Assembly: GCA_965229545.1 (NCBI GenBank)
Contig: OZ245887.1
Location: 1,488,001 to 1,552,000 of the forward strand
Source: Megaera sp965229545
GTDB lineage: Bacteria > Pseudomonadota > Alphaproteobacteria > Rickettsiales > Rickettsiaceae
Direction of reading: 5' to 3'
Length of the DNA: 64,000 bases
Shown: positions 55,095-64,000 of the stretch, piece after piece
Position numbering within the stretch: the first letter of the stretch is position 1
Layout: each line of letters starts with the position of its first letter
Position numbers and translations under genes: made by a program
The notes under the pieces: model-generated
What the model was told of the DNA's origin: nothing
The model's input: the letters and a program-made list of their open reading frames with translations, nothing else
The model's database searches: none

Positions 55095-55647
55095 TATATT
55101 TCGCTTTAATACCATGCTCTTGTCCCCTCTTTCTTTCGAATTTAGGTAAGGCACTCGCCTTAAGGTCATTTACTCTGAACCTTAACTAAGCTAAGCTAAT
55201 AATTTCTTGACGCGCTACATGGCGCACAGCTTTGCCTGTTTTAGTATTTTCAAATTTTTCCCATTTTTTTCCAGCTTTATCTGATAGTTTAAAGATTGTT
55301 GTAACAAATTTTGAATCCATGATTCTTTGAAACCAGGATTTAGAAATATTAATACTTTCTTCTTTTGACTCTGGAGGGAGGCTGGGAATAACAAAAGATG
55401 TAGATCGTGGCCTTTGTTTAACGAGTTTTTTTGGGTACTATCTTTTGACATCTTGATAAAATTGTTTAATTAATTAATCCAATTGTAAAAAATAAAAATA
55501 AATAATACAAGCTTTACCAGCTAAATACATCTCAGGCTAAGTATAAAAAATTTTATCTTTTGGGATGTTAAATTTATTTGCATCAAAAATTGATTACCCT
55601 ATTATGCTTCGTAAGTATAACTTTTAAATTAATGAGAAGTAATTAAG

Positions 55648-56910
55648 ATGAGAAAAGTTGTGATTTCAGGGATGATAGGGAATGCGCTTGAATGGTATGA
55701 TTATGCATTATATGCACAATTTGCCTATATAATTGGCCTGAAATTTTTTCCGAAAACCGAATTTGTTGAAATCCTTACTTTTGCGTTATTTGCAGCCGGA
55801 TTTTTAGTACGCCCCCTTGGAGGAGTGTTATTTGGCCAGATAGGTGATAGATTTGGTAGGAGAACTGCATTGGTTATTGGTATTTTAATGATGGCCGTTC
55901 CTACTGCCGGTATCGGATTACTTCCGTCTTATGAAGTAATAGATATTGCTGCCCCGATTATATTAGCAATTATTAGGTTGATACAGGGTTTTTCTTTAGG
56001 AGGTGAATTTAGCGGCTGTATAGCCTATATACTCGAGCATTCCCCCGATAATAAGAGAGGGCTAGCTGGTAGTGCGTCATTTGTTAGTATGTGTGTTGGT
56101 ATGTTAATGGGGGTAGGGGTAGCAAACGGTTTTAGATATTTCTTAAATGAAGAAGACTTACTTGCTTGGGGATGGAGGATACCTTTTATATTTGGTCTAG
56201 TAATTGGATTAGTAGGGTTATATATAAGGTCTCATCTTGCTGAGAGTCCTATATATAAAGCAGCTAAAGAAGCCGGATCTTTATCAAGAATACCTCTGCG
56301 TGAGACTTTCACAAAACATTGGCGCCATTTACTATTAGCTGTTGGTATATACATAAATGTTACAGCACCATTTTATACAACTACAGTTTTTATGGAACAT
56401 ATTGTACAAAAACTGGGATATACTAAAGAACAAGGCTCCATAGTTTGTGCTATTATCCTTATTACTATGACCCTGGTATTCCCAATTTCTGCGTATATTT
56501 CTGATAAAATCGGTAGAAAACCAGTAATAATTACTGCTAGTATACTATTAATTTTTGGCATATATCCTATATTTCTAGCTCTTTCCTCAATGAATTATAA
56601 CTATGCAATATTATCACAAGTAATATTTGCAACCATAGTCGGAATTTATATGGGACCAGTGCCAACTATATTGGTTGAGTTGTTTCCTACTCGTGTAAGG
56701 TTTACCGCCGTAGCTCTCTCTTATAATTTAAGTGCGGCCATTTTTGGTGGTACAATTCCTATGATTGGTGCTACTTTCTATAAGGCTACTGGTTCTAACT
56801 TTGCTCTTGCTTATTATCTGACAGGGTTAGCAATTTTCTGTTTATGTATCCTGTTTTTCTATAAAGAAACTTATAAAAATAATTTATCCGAGGATGTTAT
56901 TTATGAGTAA
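55648..56910 (+). CDS. proP: ProP-type MFS transporter (metabolite:H+ symporter)
   Basis: This 420-residue inner-membrane transporter has 12 helices. The start MRKVVISGMIGNALEWYDYA carries the GNxLEWYD signature of the metabolite:H+ symporter group to which ProP belongs. GDRFGRR in the loop between helices 2 and 3 and SDKIGRKP between 8 and 9 are major-facilitator motifs. Rickettsiae have several ProP paralogues; the true substrate (proline, betaine or other) is not known. The queH pseudogene overlaps its stop by 8 bases. Confidence 0.88.
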   Translation: MRKVVISGMIGNALEWYDYALYAQFAYIIGLKFFPKTEFVEILTFALFAAGFLVRPLGGVLFGQIGDRFGRRTALVIGILMMAVPTAGIGLLPSYEVIDIAAPIILAIIRLIQGFSLGGEFSGCIAYILEHSPDNKRGLAGSASFVSMCVGMLMGVGVANGFRYFLNEEDLLAWGWRIPFIFGLVIGLVGLYIRSHLAESPIYKAAKEAGSLSRIPLRETFTKHWRHLLLAVGIYINVTAPFYTTTVFMEHIVQKLGYTKEQGSIVCAIILITMTLVFPISAYISDKIGRKPVIITASILLIFGIYPIFLALSSMNYNYAILSQVIFATIVGIYMGPVPTILVELFPTRVRFTAVALSYNLSAAIFGGTIPMIGATFYKATGSNFALAYYLTGLAIFCLCILFFYKETYKNNLSEDVIYE

Positions 56911-57564
56911 ATTTGCTGCAGAATTTGAGGTGCTAGGAGGCCATAATGCTGTATTAATGCATTCCTGTTGTGCTCCTTGTTCTGGACCATTAATAGAAAA
57001 AATGGTCAACTCAGGTATTGATCTTACTATCTTTTTTTATAACCCTAATATTCATCCGAAAAAGGAATATTAACTTCGAAAAAATGAGAATATACGTTTT
57101 GCAGAGAAGTTAGGCATCGATTTTATTGATGCAGATTATACGATGTGCAAAACTGGTTCGCACGTGCTAAGGGTATGGAATATGAACCAGAACGTGGAAT
57201 TAGATGCAGTATGTGTTTTGATATGCGTTTTATCAGAACCGCTCTTTATGCTTATGAAAATAATTTTAAAGTAATAACATCTTCCCTTGGGATCTCAAGG
57301 TGGAAAGATATGGATCAGATAAATAAATCTGGCATTAAAGCAGCATCATATTATCCCAGAATTACTTATTGGACCTATAATTGGCGTAAAGATGGAGGAA
57401 GTGCAAGGATGTACGAAATTGCTAAAGAGGAAGAGTTCTATAAACAAGAATATTGCGGATGCATATACTCTCTGCGTGATACAAATAACTGGCGTAAAAA
57501 AATAACAGAGCCCAAATTTCAATTGGGGAAGAATTTTATGGTGCTGCAGAGGAGAGGTTACTAA
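56903..57564 (+). pseudogene. queH: epoxyqueuosine reductase QueH, broken
   Basis: From the ATG at 56903 the gene reads MSKFAAEFEVLGGHNAVLMH followed by SCCAPCSG, the cysteine motif of QueH, the last enzyme in making queuosine in some tRNAs. A TAA at 57071-57073 follows NPNIHPKKEY, and a frame change lies near 57135 (ADYTM / VQNWFARAKG). The rest (about 57145-57564) is open with CSMCFDMRF and YCGCIYS. Two lesions show the gene is inactive. Confidence 0.85.
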
Positions 57565-57678
57565 AAATTAACTAGTAGATAGTTTAAGTTGTTATACCTG
57601 AAAAATTCCTTGTGACCTTTATATGAGAGCTAGTTAGTATCTCGATTATATTAAAATAAGAGATATCGGTGATGTTTG

Positions 57679-57707
57679 TTGACTTTTAAATAAAGAAAGT
57701 TTAGAAC
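57679..57707 (+). promoter_or_regulatory. weak candidate promoter upstream of tlc
   Basis: TTGACT (57679-57684), a 17-base spacer and TAGAAC (57702-57707) fit a sigma70 promoter moderately. It lies 48 bases from the tlc start but would place the hairpin at 57714 in the transcript leader. Confidence 0.25.
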
Positions 57708-57713
57708 TACTGG

Positions 57714-57748
57714 GTATTTATAGCTTATAAATACTGTTTTTAACAGTT
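57714..57748 (+). other. two tandem hairpins between queH and tlc
   Basis: GTATTTATA-GCT-TATAAATAC is a perfect 9-bp stem (57714-57734). ACTGTT-TTT-AACAGT forms a second 6-bp stem right after it, with T runs between and after. This could be a terminator for proP-queH or a leader structure of tlc. Confidence 0.4.
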
Positions 57749-57754
57749 TTATTT

Positions 57755-59272
57755 ATGCAAATGCCGAATCTTAAAAAAAAACAGTTTTTCTCTAGCCTTA
57801 AAGAGATTCTTTGGCCAATAGAACGCTCCGAATTGAAATTATTTATCCCAATGTCTTGTTTGATGTTGTGTATATTATTTAATTTTGGTGCATTGCGGTC
57901 GATCAAGGACAGCTTAGTCGTACCAAATATTGGGGTAGAAGTTATTAGTTTTTTGAAATTATGGTTAGTGCTTCCCTCTACCATAATCTTCACTTTAATC
58001 TATGTTAAACTTAGTAATATATTCGATTATGAATATTTATTTTATTTAATAGTTTCCTTTTTTTTAGGATTCTTTTTGATTTTTACTTATATCTTGTATC
58101 CAGATCAAGATTTTTATCACCCGAATTCAGAATATGCACAAAGTTTAGCTATACTTTATCCTAACTTTAAATGGTTTATTTTGATAGCAAGCAAGTGGAG
58201 TTATGCGCTCATGTATGTCTTTTGTGAGTTATGGAGTGCGGTTGTGATAAATCTACTTTTCTGGCAGTATGCTAACAATATTTTTGACACTAATGTAGCA
58301 AAGAGATTTTATCCTCTGCTGGGTATGGTAGGTAATATAGGATTGATAATGGCAGGGAGTGTACTGGTTACTTTTTCTAACATACCTTTTGGTGTGGAGG
58401 GAGAAATTTTAGATAAATATTCCTTGGACCAATCTAGTGTAGTGCTAAAACCTATTATGACTACTATAATTCTTTCTGGTTGTATAGCCATGATGCTTTA
58501 TAAATACATTAATAAATATTTGGTAAAAACTGATAAACTTGGCAAGCTATTATCCTATTCTCAAGAAGATACAAGAACTAGATTATCGGTTTTAGATAGT
58601 GTGAAACTGATTTTAAGATCAAAATATATCGGGTATATTGTTATTTTGCTTTTATGTTACGGGCTTGCAATTAATATTCTTGAAGGTCCTTGGAAGGCAA
58701 GGGTAAGAGAACTTCATCCTAATACTGTTGACTATATAAATTTTATGGGCAGATTCAATATTTATATGGGAATATCTTGTGTGATAGCTGCTTTAATTGG
58801 AAGTAACATTTTAAGAAAATTTAGCTGGTTTACTGCTGCTTTAATCACACCTAGTATTCTTGCCTGTACAGGTATTATATTTTTCGTTTTTGTAATTTAT
58901 GCTAATGATATAGGGATGATAGGTAGTTATAGCCCGATATATCTGGCGGTAATAATTGGCGCTATTCAGAATATTTTGAGTAAATCAACAAAATATACTT
59001 TATTCGATTCTACAAAGGAGATGACGTATATACCGCTTTCTCTCGAACTTGGAACTAAGGGAAAGGCTGCCGTTGAGGTAATTGGTTTAAAGTTCGGTAA
59101 ATCACTTGGGGCCTTTTCGCAGTCATTTATGTTTATTTTAATGCCAACTGCTAGTTTTGATTCAGTAACTTTCTATTTAATGATAATTTTTGTAGTAATA
59201 ATAATCCTCTGGATATGGGATGTTAGACAGTTAAATAAAGAATATATTAAAATAAAAGGCGAGCACGAATGA
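57755..59272 (+). CDS. tlc: Tlc-family nucleotide translocase (ATP/ADP or NTP carrier)
   Basis: This 505-residue protein has about 12 membrane helices and belongs to the plastid/rickettsial Tlc family, which exchanges host ATP for ADP or imports other nucleotides. Family sequences include LCILFNFGALRSIKDSLVV near the start, ANNIFDTNVAKRFYPLLGMV and STKEMTYIPLSLELGTKGKA. Rickettsia have up to five paralogues with different substrates, and I cannot assign which one this is. An ATG two codons later (57761) is an alternative start. The next gene overlaps by 4 bases. Confidence 0.92.
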   Translation: MQMPNLKKKQFFSSLKEILWPIERSELKLFIPMSCLMLCILFNFGALRSIKDSLVVPNIGVEVISFLKLWLVLPSTIIFTLIYVKLSNIFDYEYLFYLIVSFFLGFFLIFTYILYPDQDFYHPNSEYAQSLAILYPNFKWFILIASKWSYALMYVFCELWSAVVINLLFWQYANNIFDTNVAKRFYPLLGMVGNIGLIMAGSVLVTFSNIPFGVEGEILDKYSLDQSSVVLKPIMTTIILSGCIAMMLYKYINKYLVKTDKLGKLLSYSQEDTRTRLSVLDSVKLILRSKYIGYIVILLLCYGLAINILEGPWKARVRELHPNTVDYINFMGRFNIYMGISCVIAALIGSNILRKFSWFTAALITPSILACTGIIFFVFVIYANDIGMIGSYSPIYLAVIIGAIQNILSKSTKYTLFDSTKEMTYIPLSLELGTKGKAAVEVIGLKFGKSLGAFSQSFMFILMPTASFDSVTFYLMIIFVVIIILWIWDVRQLNKEYIKIKGEHE

Positions 59273-61013
59273 AAATAGCCAAATATATATTAATTTTTTT
59301 ATTTGCTCTATTTACCTGCTACTGTGCGTGTTGGTACTACATAATTAGTAATATAAAAAATGATATAAATACTAGATATGCTAACCACAAACTCCATGTT
59401 AAAGGTTTGGTAAATACTGACGAATACTTTATTACTTTTGATGAAGCAAGTATTACTGGTTTTCCTTTTGATATGGCACTAAATTTGCATGGGTGGAAAG
59501 AGGAAAGTAAAGGCACTCTGATTTCTTATCAGTCCCCTATAAAAATGGGTTATAGTTTTACTAATCAGCATGCATATATTTCATATGATGGAGAGATCGG
59601 TGCTGCATATAAACCGTTGGCAAGTGGCTTTGGTGCTATATTAAAGATCAAAAATTATTTAATTAAAATAGATGTTCCACTTAGTAGAAAATTACTTTCT
59701 GCAGTTTCTAAAATGGCTGATTCTGTAGAGTTAATCAATTATATTAAGGATATTGAGGTTGCTACCGAAGGGGTTCAGATAATAGATAAACAGGAAAATG
59801 AGTTGTTTTCTGATAAAGAATATGAAAAATTAAACTTTACTTTTGTTCCGGCAAAATATTACTTTACGCTGCAAGATTTGCTAGATGAAATACCAAGAGA
59901 ATACACGGTTAATTATACTGTTAAAACTAAACCGGTTGAGTTTTCATTTAGGCCTATACCCGTTAGTTTACTTTACGGTTTTTTTAATTTACCTTCAGAT
60001 TTTACTGCTTCCGGTAAAGTTAAAGTTAAAACTGAAGCTAAGAAAGCTGAAGAATTATTTTCGCATTTTAATGCGGAAATGGAATTTGCATTTTCTGCTC
60101 CCAAAATTGATTTAAATTCTTTTAAGTTGCTTGTTAAAACTGGTTTATCTTCTGATAAACCTAAAAGTACAGTATTGTCCGTAGAGAGTAGAATAGGTTT
60201 AAAGGATAGTTTTTTTGAAGAATTATTTAAAAAATACGAAGCCATTAAGCCTAGAGTTATTTCTACACATGCCGGTCGTCTAGTAGATCAAGAAGTATCT
60301 TACATAATCAGCAATAAGGATATATTTAAGTTTAAAGATTTAGAAAATAGTGATTATTTTCTGAACGTAGATCTAGAAACTACAAATAATAGCAAGGGTT
60401 CGTTAGTGAAGCTAAAAGATTTTAGTATTTTTATTCAGGGGAATCTGGTTTCAAGTTAACTTATCAATCACAATTTAATTACATGTATCTAAATAATTGG
60501 AAAGCAGATGGGGTGCTGTTAATTAAGAATTATCCTGCAGTAGTTGATTTTAATTTTAATTATATTCTTCGATTTGGAGAATTTAGGTTTTTAAATGATC
60601 AAACAAGAAGCCTTTATATTGACGTCAACAAAACATTTTTAAAACAGGTATCGGATTATCCTACTTCTACTTCTAATGATCTTAGTTTTGATTATAGTAT
60701 TAGTACAGATAATTTGTCAGAAGCAAAAATTGGTAGTGTAAAGATCAGCCAGATTCCAGAATTATATAAAGTTATGCTATATAGGAAACTATTTAGCGTA
60801 ATTGATTTGCACGGTGATATACTCGTCCAAATAAAAAAAATACTACCGAATTTGGATGAAAACGAACCGGTATTTAAAAAAATATTGGCTCAAATTACTG
60901 AAAAAGAGATTAAAAAGACTTCACCGCAACAAGGAGAGAAAAATGTTAAGAAAGATATTTTACAGAAAAAGGAATCAAATAAAAAAATGACAGGAAAACT
61001 ACGAAAAATTTAG
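59269..61013 (+). pseudogene. DUF2125-like envelope protein, split by a frameshift
   Basis: The first part (59269-60459, 396 residues) starts with a membrane anchor or signal (YILIFLFALFTCYCACWYYI) and has ASITGFPFDMALNLHGW, as in DUF2125 proteins of alphaproteobacteria. It ends GNLVSS at 60459. In the next frame the sequence reads GFKLTYQSQFNYMYLNNWKA and stays open to 61013. One base change near 60440 would give a single protein of about 580 residues. The product may still be made as a truncated form. Its role is unknown. Confidence 0.6.
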
Positions 61014-61087
61014 CTAAGTAAATATTTCGTAATTGTTAAAACTAGTGTATTACACGTATAAATTTTTAAATATTGTGAGATAAAAAA

Positions 61088-62071
61088 TTGGACTTAATCA
61101 AAGAAATTCATCAATTTTTACAAGCAGAACTCAACGAGATGAATAACTTAATCTTGGGATGTCTTTCGGCTGAGGAAGAATTAATTAAACTTATTGGTAA
61201 TCATATATCAAATTCAGGGGGTAAAAGGATAAGACCCGTACTTACGTTATTGTCTACCAAAATTTTTGATTGCAGGAGTGATAATGCGGTTAAGCTCGGT
61301 GCAGCTGTTGAATTTATTCATATGGCTACCTTATTGCATGACGATGTAGTAGATGGCAGTAAAATGCGTCGTTTTTTACCCACTGCTAATGTTATATGGG
61401 GTAATAAAGCAAGTATATTGGTAGGTGATTTTCTATTTAGTCAATCATTTAAATTAATAGTTGCTACTAGGCTGCTCCCGGCTATGGACGTTTTATCAGA
61501 AGCCTGCGCAGTCGTCGTAGAAGGAGAGGTATCTCAGCTTACAAAACTTGAGGAGCGGAGGTTTATAACTGAGGAAGAGTATTTAAAAGTAATTAATGCA
61601 AAAACTGCAGTTCTTTTTGGAGCGGCATGTGAGGTTGGTGCTATCATAGCAAACCAATCACCTAACTATTGCAAAGCCATGAGAAATTTTGGGATAAAAC
61701 TGGGGGAAATATTCCAAATAACAGACGATTTGCTAGATTATTTTACCCAAGGTGAAGCTAGGGGCAAGAATATAGGAGATGATTTTGCAGAAGGAAAGGT
61801 TACTTTGCCCCTGATTTTCCTAGCTAGAAGACTTACAGAAGATAAAAAAGAAAAACTACTGCGGTTAATAACTGCGCAAGAACGTACATCAGAAGATTTT
61901 CACTGGGTTATTGATTTGTTAACCAGATTTGATATAAAAAATCAAATTCTTGAATATTTAGAAGATTTTAAAATATCTGCTGATAAGTTCCTTGAAGAAA
62001 TTAATATTAGAAATGCAAGCAAGGAGTATTTAAAATCGTTGGTGAATTTTGCTGTAGACCGTAGTTATTAG
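61088..62071 (+). CDS. ispB: polyprenyl diphosphate synthase (octaprenyl type)
   Basis: This trans-prenyltransferase makes the long side chain of ubiquinone. The first Asp-rich motif DDVVD (residues 85-89, in LLHDDVVDGSKMRR) and the second DDLLD (213-217) bind magnesium diphosphate; GGKRIRP (44-50) is also typical. The start is TTG at 61088, which gives the normal 327 residues; the first ATG would lose conserved N-terminal sequence. Chain length is inferred from similarity, not read from the sequence. Confidence 0.88.
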   Translation: MDLIKEIHQFLQAELNEMNNLILGCLSAEEELIKLIGNHISNSGGKRIRPVLTLLSTKIFDCRSDNAVKLGAAVEFIHMATLLHDDVVDGSKMRRFLPTANVIWGNKASILVGDFLFSQSFKLIVATRLLPAMDVLSEACAVVVEGEVSQLTKLEERRFITEEEYLKVINAKTAVLFGAACEVGAIIANQSPNYCKAMRNFGIKLGEIFQITDDLLDYFTQGEARGKNIGDDFAEGKVTLPLIFLARRLTEDKKEKLLRLITAQERTSEDFHWVIDLLTRFDIKNQILEYLEDFKISADKFLEEINIRNASKEYLKSLVNFAVDRSY

Positions 62072-62092
62072 TTAAGGTTAGTTACAAGATAT

Positions 62093-63373
62093 ATGGATAG
62101 TATAGTTATTAATGGAGGTAATCATCTCAAAGGAAATGTTACCATCAGTGGTTCTAAAAATGCTTCCTTACCGATTATGACAGCTGCTTTGTTAACGGAT
62201 CAAGAGCTGGAACTGACTAATTTACCTATTTTATCTGATATTAATACCATGGAAGAATTACTTGTAAACCATGGGGCTAAAATTGCCAGAAAAATACAAA
62301 GTAATGATAGCTTAACCTTAAAAATTTCTTGTTCTAATATCAATAATTATAAAGCGCCTTATGAAATAGTAAGGAAAATGCGGGCTTCTATTTGGGTTTT
62401 AGGTCCGCTTGTAGCTAAATATGGTGAGGCTTTGGTTTCACTTCCTGGTGGTTGTGCAATCGGGGCAAGGCAAGTTGATTTACATATTGCAGTCTTGGAG
62501 GCTATGGGAGCAGAAATAGAAATTCTGCAAGGGTATATCCACGCTCATACTAGAAAACGTTTAAAAGCTTGCAGTTTTATATTTCCTAAAGTATCGGTTG
62601 GGGCTACCATTAATGCTATACTGGCTGCTTGCTTGGCAAGTGGTACTACGCATTTATCAAACTGTGCAAAAGAACCAGAAATCAGAGATTTATGCAATTG
62701 TTTAGTAAAAATGGGAGCGGTAATCAATGGTATTGGAACAGATGATTTAAAAATTACCGGCCAAGAGGAATTATATGGGACGAAACATGAAGTTTTACCA
62801 GATAGAATTGAAGCTGGAACCTATATGATTGCTGCTGCTATTACTAAAGGCGATATAACTATTTCTGGGATTAGCTACGATATTGTTGAAAATGTAGCTC
62901 TTAAGCTTGAACAATCGGGTATAGAAATTACTAATTTAGATAATATCATCAGAGTAAAATATAAAGGTTTCCTTAAATCTGTTGATATGGCTACAGGCGT
63001 TTATCCCGGGTTTGCAACTGATCTGCAAGCTCAATTTATGAGTTTAATGGCAGTAGCAGATTCCTCTTCAGTGATTACAGAAAACATATTTGAAAACAGG
63101 TTTATGCACGTACCAGAATTATGTAGAATGGGAGCAAATATTAATGTAGATGGTAATCATGCAATTGTAAGAGGGGTTAAAACCTTAAGCGGCGCAGAAG
63201 TAATGGCAAGTGACCTGCGTGCATCAGTTTCGTTAATTCTTGCTGGCCTTGCTGCTAAAGGTACTACTAAGGTTAGAAGAGTATATCACTTAGATCGAGG
63301 ATATCAATCTCTCGAGAAAAAATTATCTGCTTGTGGAGCAGAGATTATTAGAGTGAAAGGTGATTCAGTTTAA
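62093..63373 (+). CDS. murA: UDP-N-acetylglucosamine 1-carboxyvinyltransferase
   Basis: It makes the first committed precursor of peptidoglycan by adding enolpyruvate to UDP-GlcNAc. Lys22 and Asn23 in GSKNASLPIM, the catalytic Cys121 in LPGGCAIGARQVDLH (the fosfomycin target) and PDRIEAGTYMIAAAIT are all present. Length is 426 residues, within the normal range. Together with dapD and dapE in this window it points to a retained peptidoglycan pathway. Confidence 0.96.
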   Translation: MDSIVINGGNHLKGNVTISGSKNASLPIMTAALLTDQELELTNLPILSDINTMEELLVNHGAKIARKIQSNDSLTLKISCSNINNYKAPYEIVRKMRASIWVLGPLVAKYGEALVSLPGGCAIGARQVDLHIAVLEAMGAEIEILQGYIHAHTRKRLKACSFIFPKVSVGATINAILAACLASGTTHLSNCAKEPEIRDLCNCLVKMGAVINGIGTDDLKITGQEELYGTKHEVLPDRIEAGTYMIAAAITKGDITISGISYDIVENVALKLEQSGIEITNLDNIIRVKYKGFLKSVDMATGVYPGFATDLQAQFMSLMAVADSSSVITENIFENRFMHVPELCRMGANINVDGNHAIVRGVKTLSGAEVMASDLRASVSLILAGLAAKGTTKVRRVYHLDRGYQSLEKKLSACGAEIIRVKGDSV

Positions 63374-63446
63374 GCTATAAAGAGAATAGGTATTTTTGTT
63401 TAATTTTATGTTAAGCCAGTTCTAATTTAGCGGTATTTACTGCTAT

Positions 63447-64000
63447 TTATAGATTTTTACTTTTATACTCACATAGATGACAAATAGGACATTTAAAACA
63501 TTCTGGTTTTCTAGCTTTGCAAATATATCTTCCGTGTAATATCAGCCAGTGATGAGCATGAGTTAACCACATGGTTGGAATTTGTTTTAATAAATCCTTT
63601 TCTATTTTTTTAGGATTTGTTTCTTGAGTTAAGCCAATTCTATATGAAACTCGAGCCGCATGTGTATCAACTGCTATTGTTTGCTTGCCGAATGCACAAT
63701 TTAATATAACATTTGCGGTTTTTTGCCCTATCCCTGGCATTTTTACCAGTTCTTCAAAACTATTTGGAACATTTGAGTTGTATTGGTCTACTAAAATCTT
63801 AGAAAAAGCAATAATATTTTTTGCTTTACTATTATATAGACCAATAGTTTTTATATATTTTTTTAGATTATCTTCCCCAAGTTTTAAAAAATCTTCCGGA
63901 GTTCTATAAGTTTTAAATAACCTAGAGGTTGCTTTATTAACGGAAACATCAGTTGCTTGTGCGGATAAAATAACTGCTACCGCTAGGGTGAAGTTATTAA
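63447..64000 (-). CDS. nth: endonuclease III (5' end beyond the window)
   Basis: This DNA glycosylase/AP lyase removes oxidised pyrimidines. The frame stays open to the right window edge, reading NFTLAVAVILSAQATDVSVN near it, so the start is outside. The helix-hairpin-helix MPGIGQKTANV is followed by VDTHAARVSYRIG, with the catalytic Asp. The C-terminal iron-sulphur motif C-x6-C-x2-C-x5-C lies in CKARKPECFKCPICHLC. An internal ATG at MPGIGQK is not the start. It is convergent with murA, with 73 bases between. Confidence 0.95.
   Translation of the reverse strand, partial: NNFTLAVAVILSAQATDVSVNKATSRLFKTYRTPEDFLKLGEDNLKKYIKTIGLYNSKAKNIIAFSKILVDQYNSNVPNSFEELVKMPGIGQKTANVILNCAFGKQTIAVDTHAARVSYRIGLTQETNPKKIEKDLLKQIPTMWLTHAHHWLILHGRYICKARKPECFKCPICHLCEYKSKNL

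Larger units (their letters stand above)
53419..55451 (-). pseudogene. unrecognised gene, decayed and interrupted by IS630 copy 6
   Basis: Minus-strand pieces rejoin across IS630 copy 6 in frame as LPKFERKRGQEHGIKAK-YIRTVQKQLKTQIDQERD, ending FQTQRDKYL at a TAA (53419-53421). Upstream pieces read MSKDSTQK from 55451, then in another frame RPRSTSFVIPSLPPESKEES and KFENTKTGKAVRHVARQEII. There is also an in-frame TAA after DYWTMSPE. The product would be about 330 residues, basic and largely helical. I do not recognise the family. At least three lesions besides the IS show it is dead. Confidence 0.55.

Noticed and set aside
55215..55451. A 78-residue frame starting MSKDSTQKNSLNK as a gene of its own
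   Set aside because: Only the first few codons look genuine; protein-like sequence continues in another frame, so it is the start of a frameshifted pseudogene.
63447..63740. A short independent gene starting at MPGIGQK
   Set aside because: The frame continues upstream with clear endonuclease III sequence to the window edge; this Met is internal.

Overview
The window is AT-rich DNA from an obligate intracellular alphaproteobacterium of the order Rickettsiales, most likely family Rickettsiaceae. The evidence is a Tlc-type ATP/ADP translocase, ProP-family transporter copies, fragmented RelA/SpoT-like genes, ankyrin remnants, a single tuf behind tRNA-Tyr and tRNA-Gly, an S10-spc-alpha ribosomal block of rickettsial layout, and many half-decayed genes. 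The heavy load of insertion sequences resembles IS-rich Rickettsia endosymbionts more than compact pathogenic species. I cannot fix the genus from sequence alone.

Layout. 1-7.1 kb is accessory DNA: an IS256 remnant, IS630 copy 1, a truncated phage-type gene, an apparently intact IS21, a structured spacer, a RhuM-Fic gene carrying IS630 copy 2, and a decayed vapBC pair. 7.1-15.1 kb is housekeeping: ftsZ, SURF1, ribonuclease J, a PAP2 phosphatase, nadK, cox11, cytochrome oxidase subunit III and rlmB. 15.2-30.6 kb holds tRNA-Tyr, tRNA-Gly, tuf and a compact ribosomal block from rpsJ through secY, adk and rpoA to rplQ, followed by rpsT. 30.6-41.7 kb is a second accessory zone: an ankyrin pseudogene, IS21 copy 2, IS256 and IS481 remnants, a truncated MFS gene, a SpoT-like hydrolase gene split by IS630 copy 3, a synthetase-domain fragment next to a group II intron, a PAS-LuxR pseudogene and IS630 copy 4. 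41.7-47.3 kb is mostly intact: an XRE regulator, a zinc-ribbon protein, dapD, dapE, tRNA-Leu, a trigger factor with a His-rich tail and a TatB-like protein. 47.4-55.5 kb is a third zone, a nest of IS256, IS481, IS21 and IS630 copies 5 and 6 around ffh and a small conserved-looking ORF. 55.6-64 kb returns to core genes: proP, a queH pseudogene, tlc, a frameshifted envelope-type protein, a polyprenyl diphosphate synthase, murA and the 3' part of nth.

How the parts fit. The core blocks serve translation, cytochrome oxidase assembly, division, the diaminopimelate and peptidoglycan pathway, isoprenoid chain synthesis and import of host metabolites. The accessory zones are made of a few IS families landing in genes and in each other. 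For IS630 copies 2, 3 and 6, the flanks rejoin in frame once the element and one TA are removed, so the original genes can be read. Copy 4 sits in the loop of a perfect hairpin. Copies 1 and 5 have flanks that do not belong together and look like recombination junctions. I did not find a convincing intact new system. The observations most worth following are a nested inverted-repeat spacer (4472-4629), the decayed vapBC-rhuM-fic cluster, the adjacent split RelA/SpoT modules, and the His-rich trigger-factor tail.
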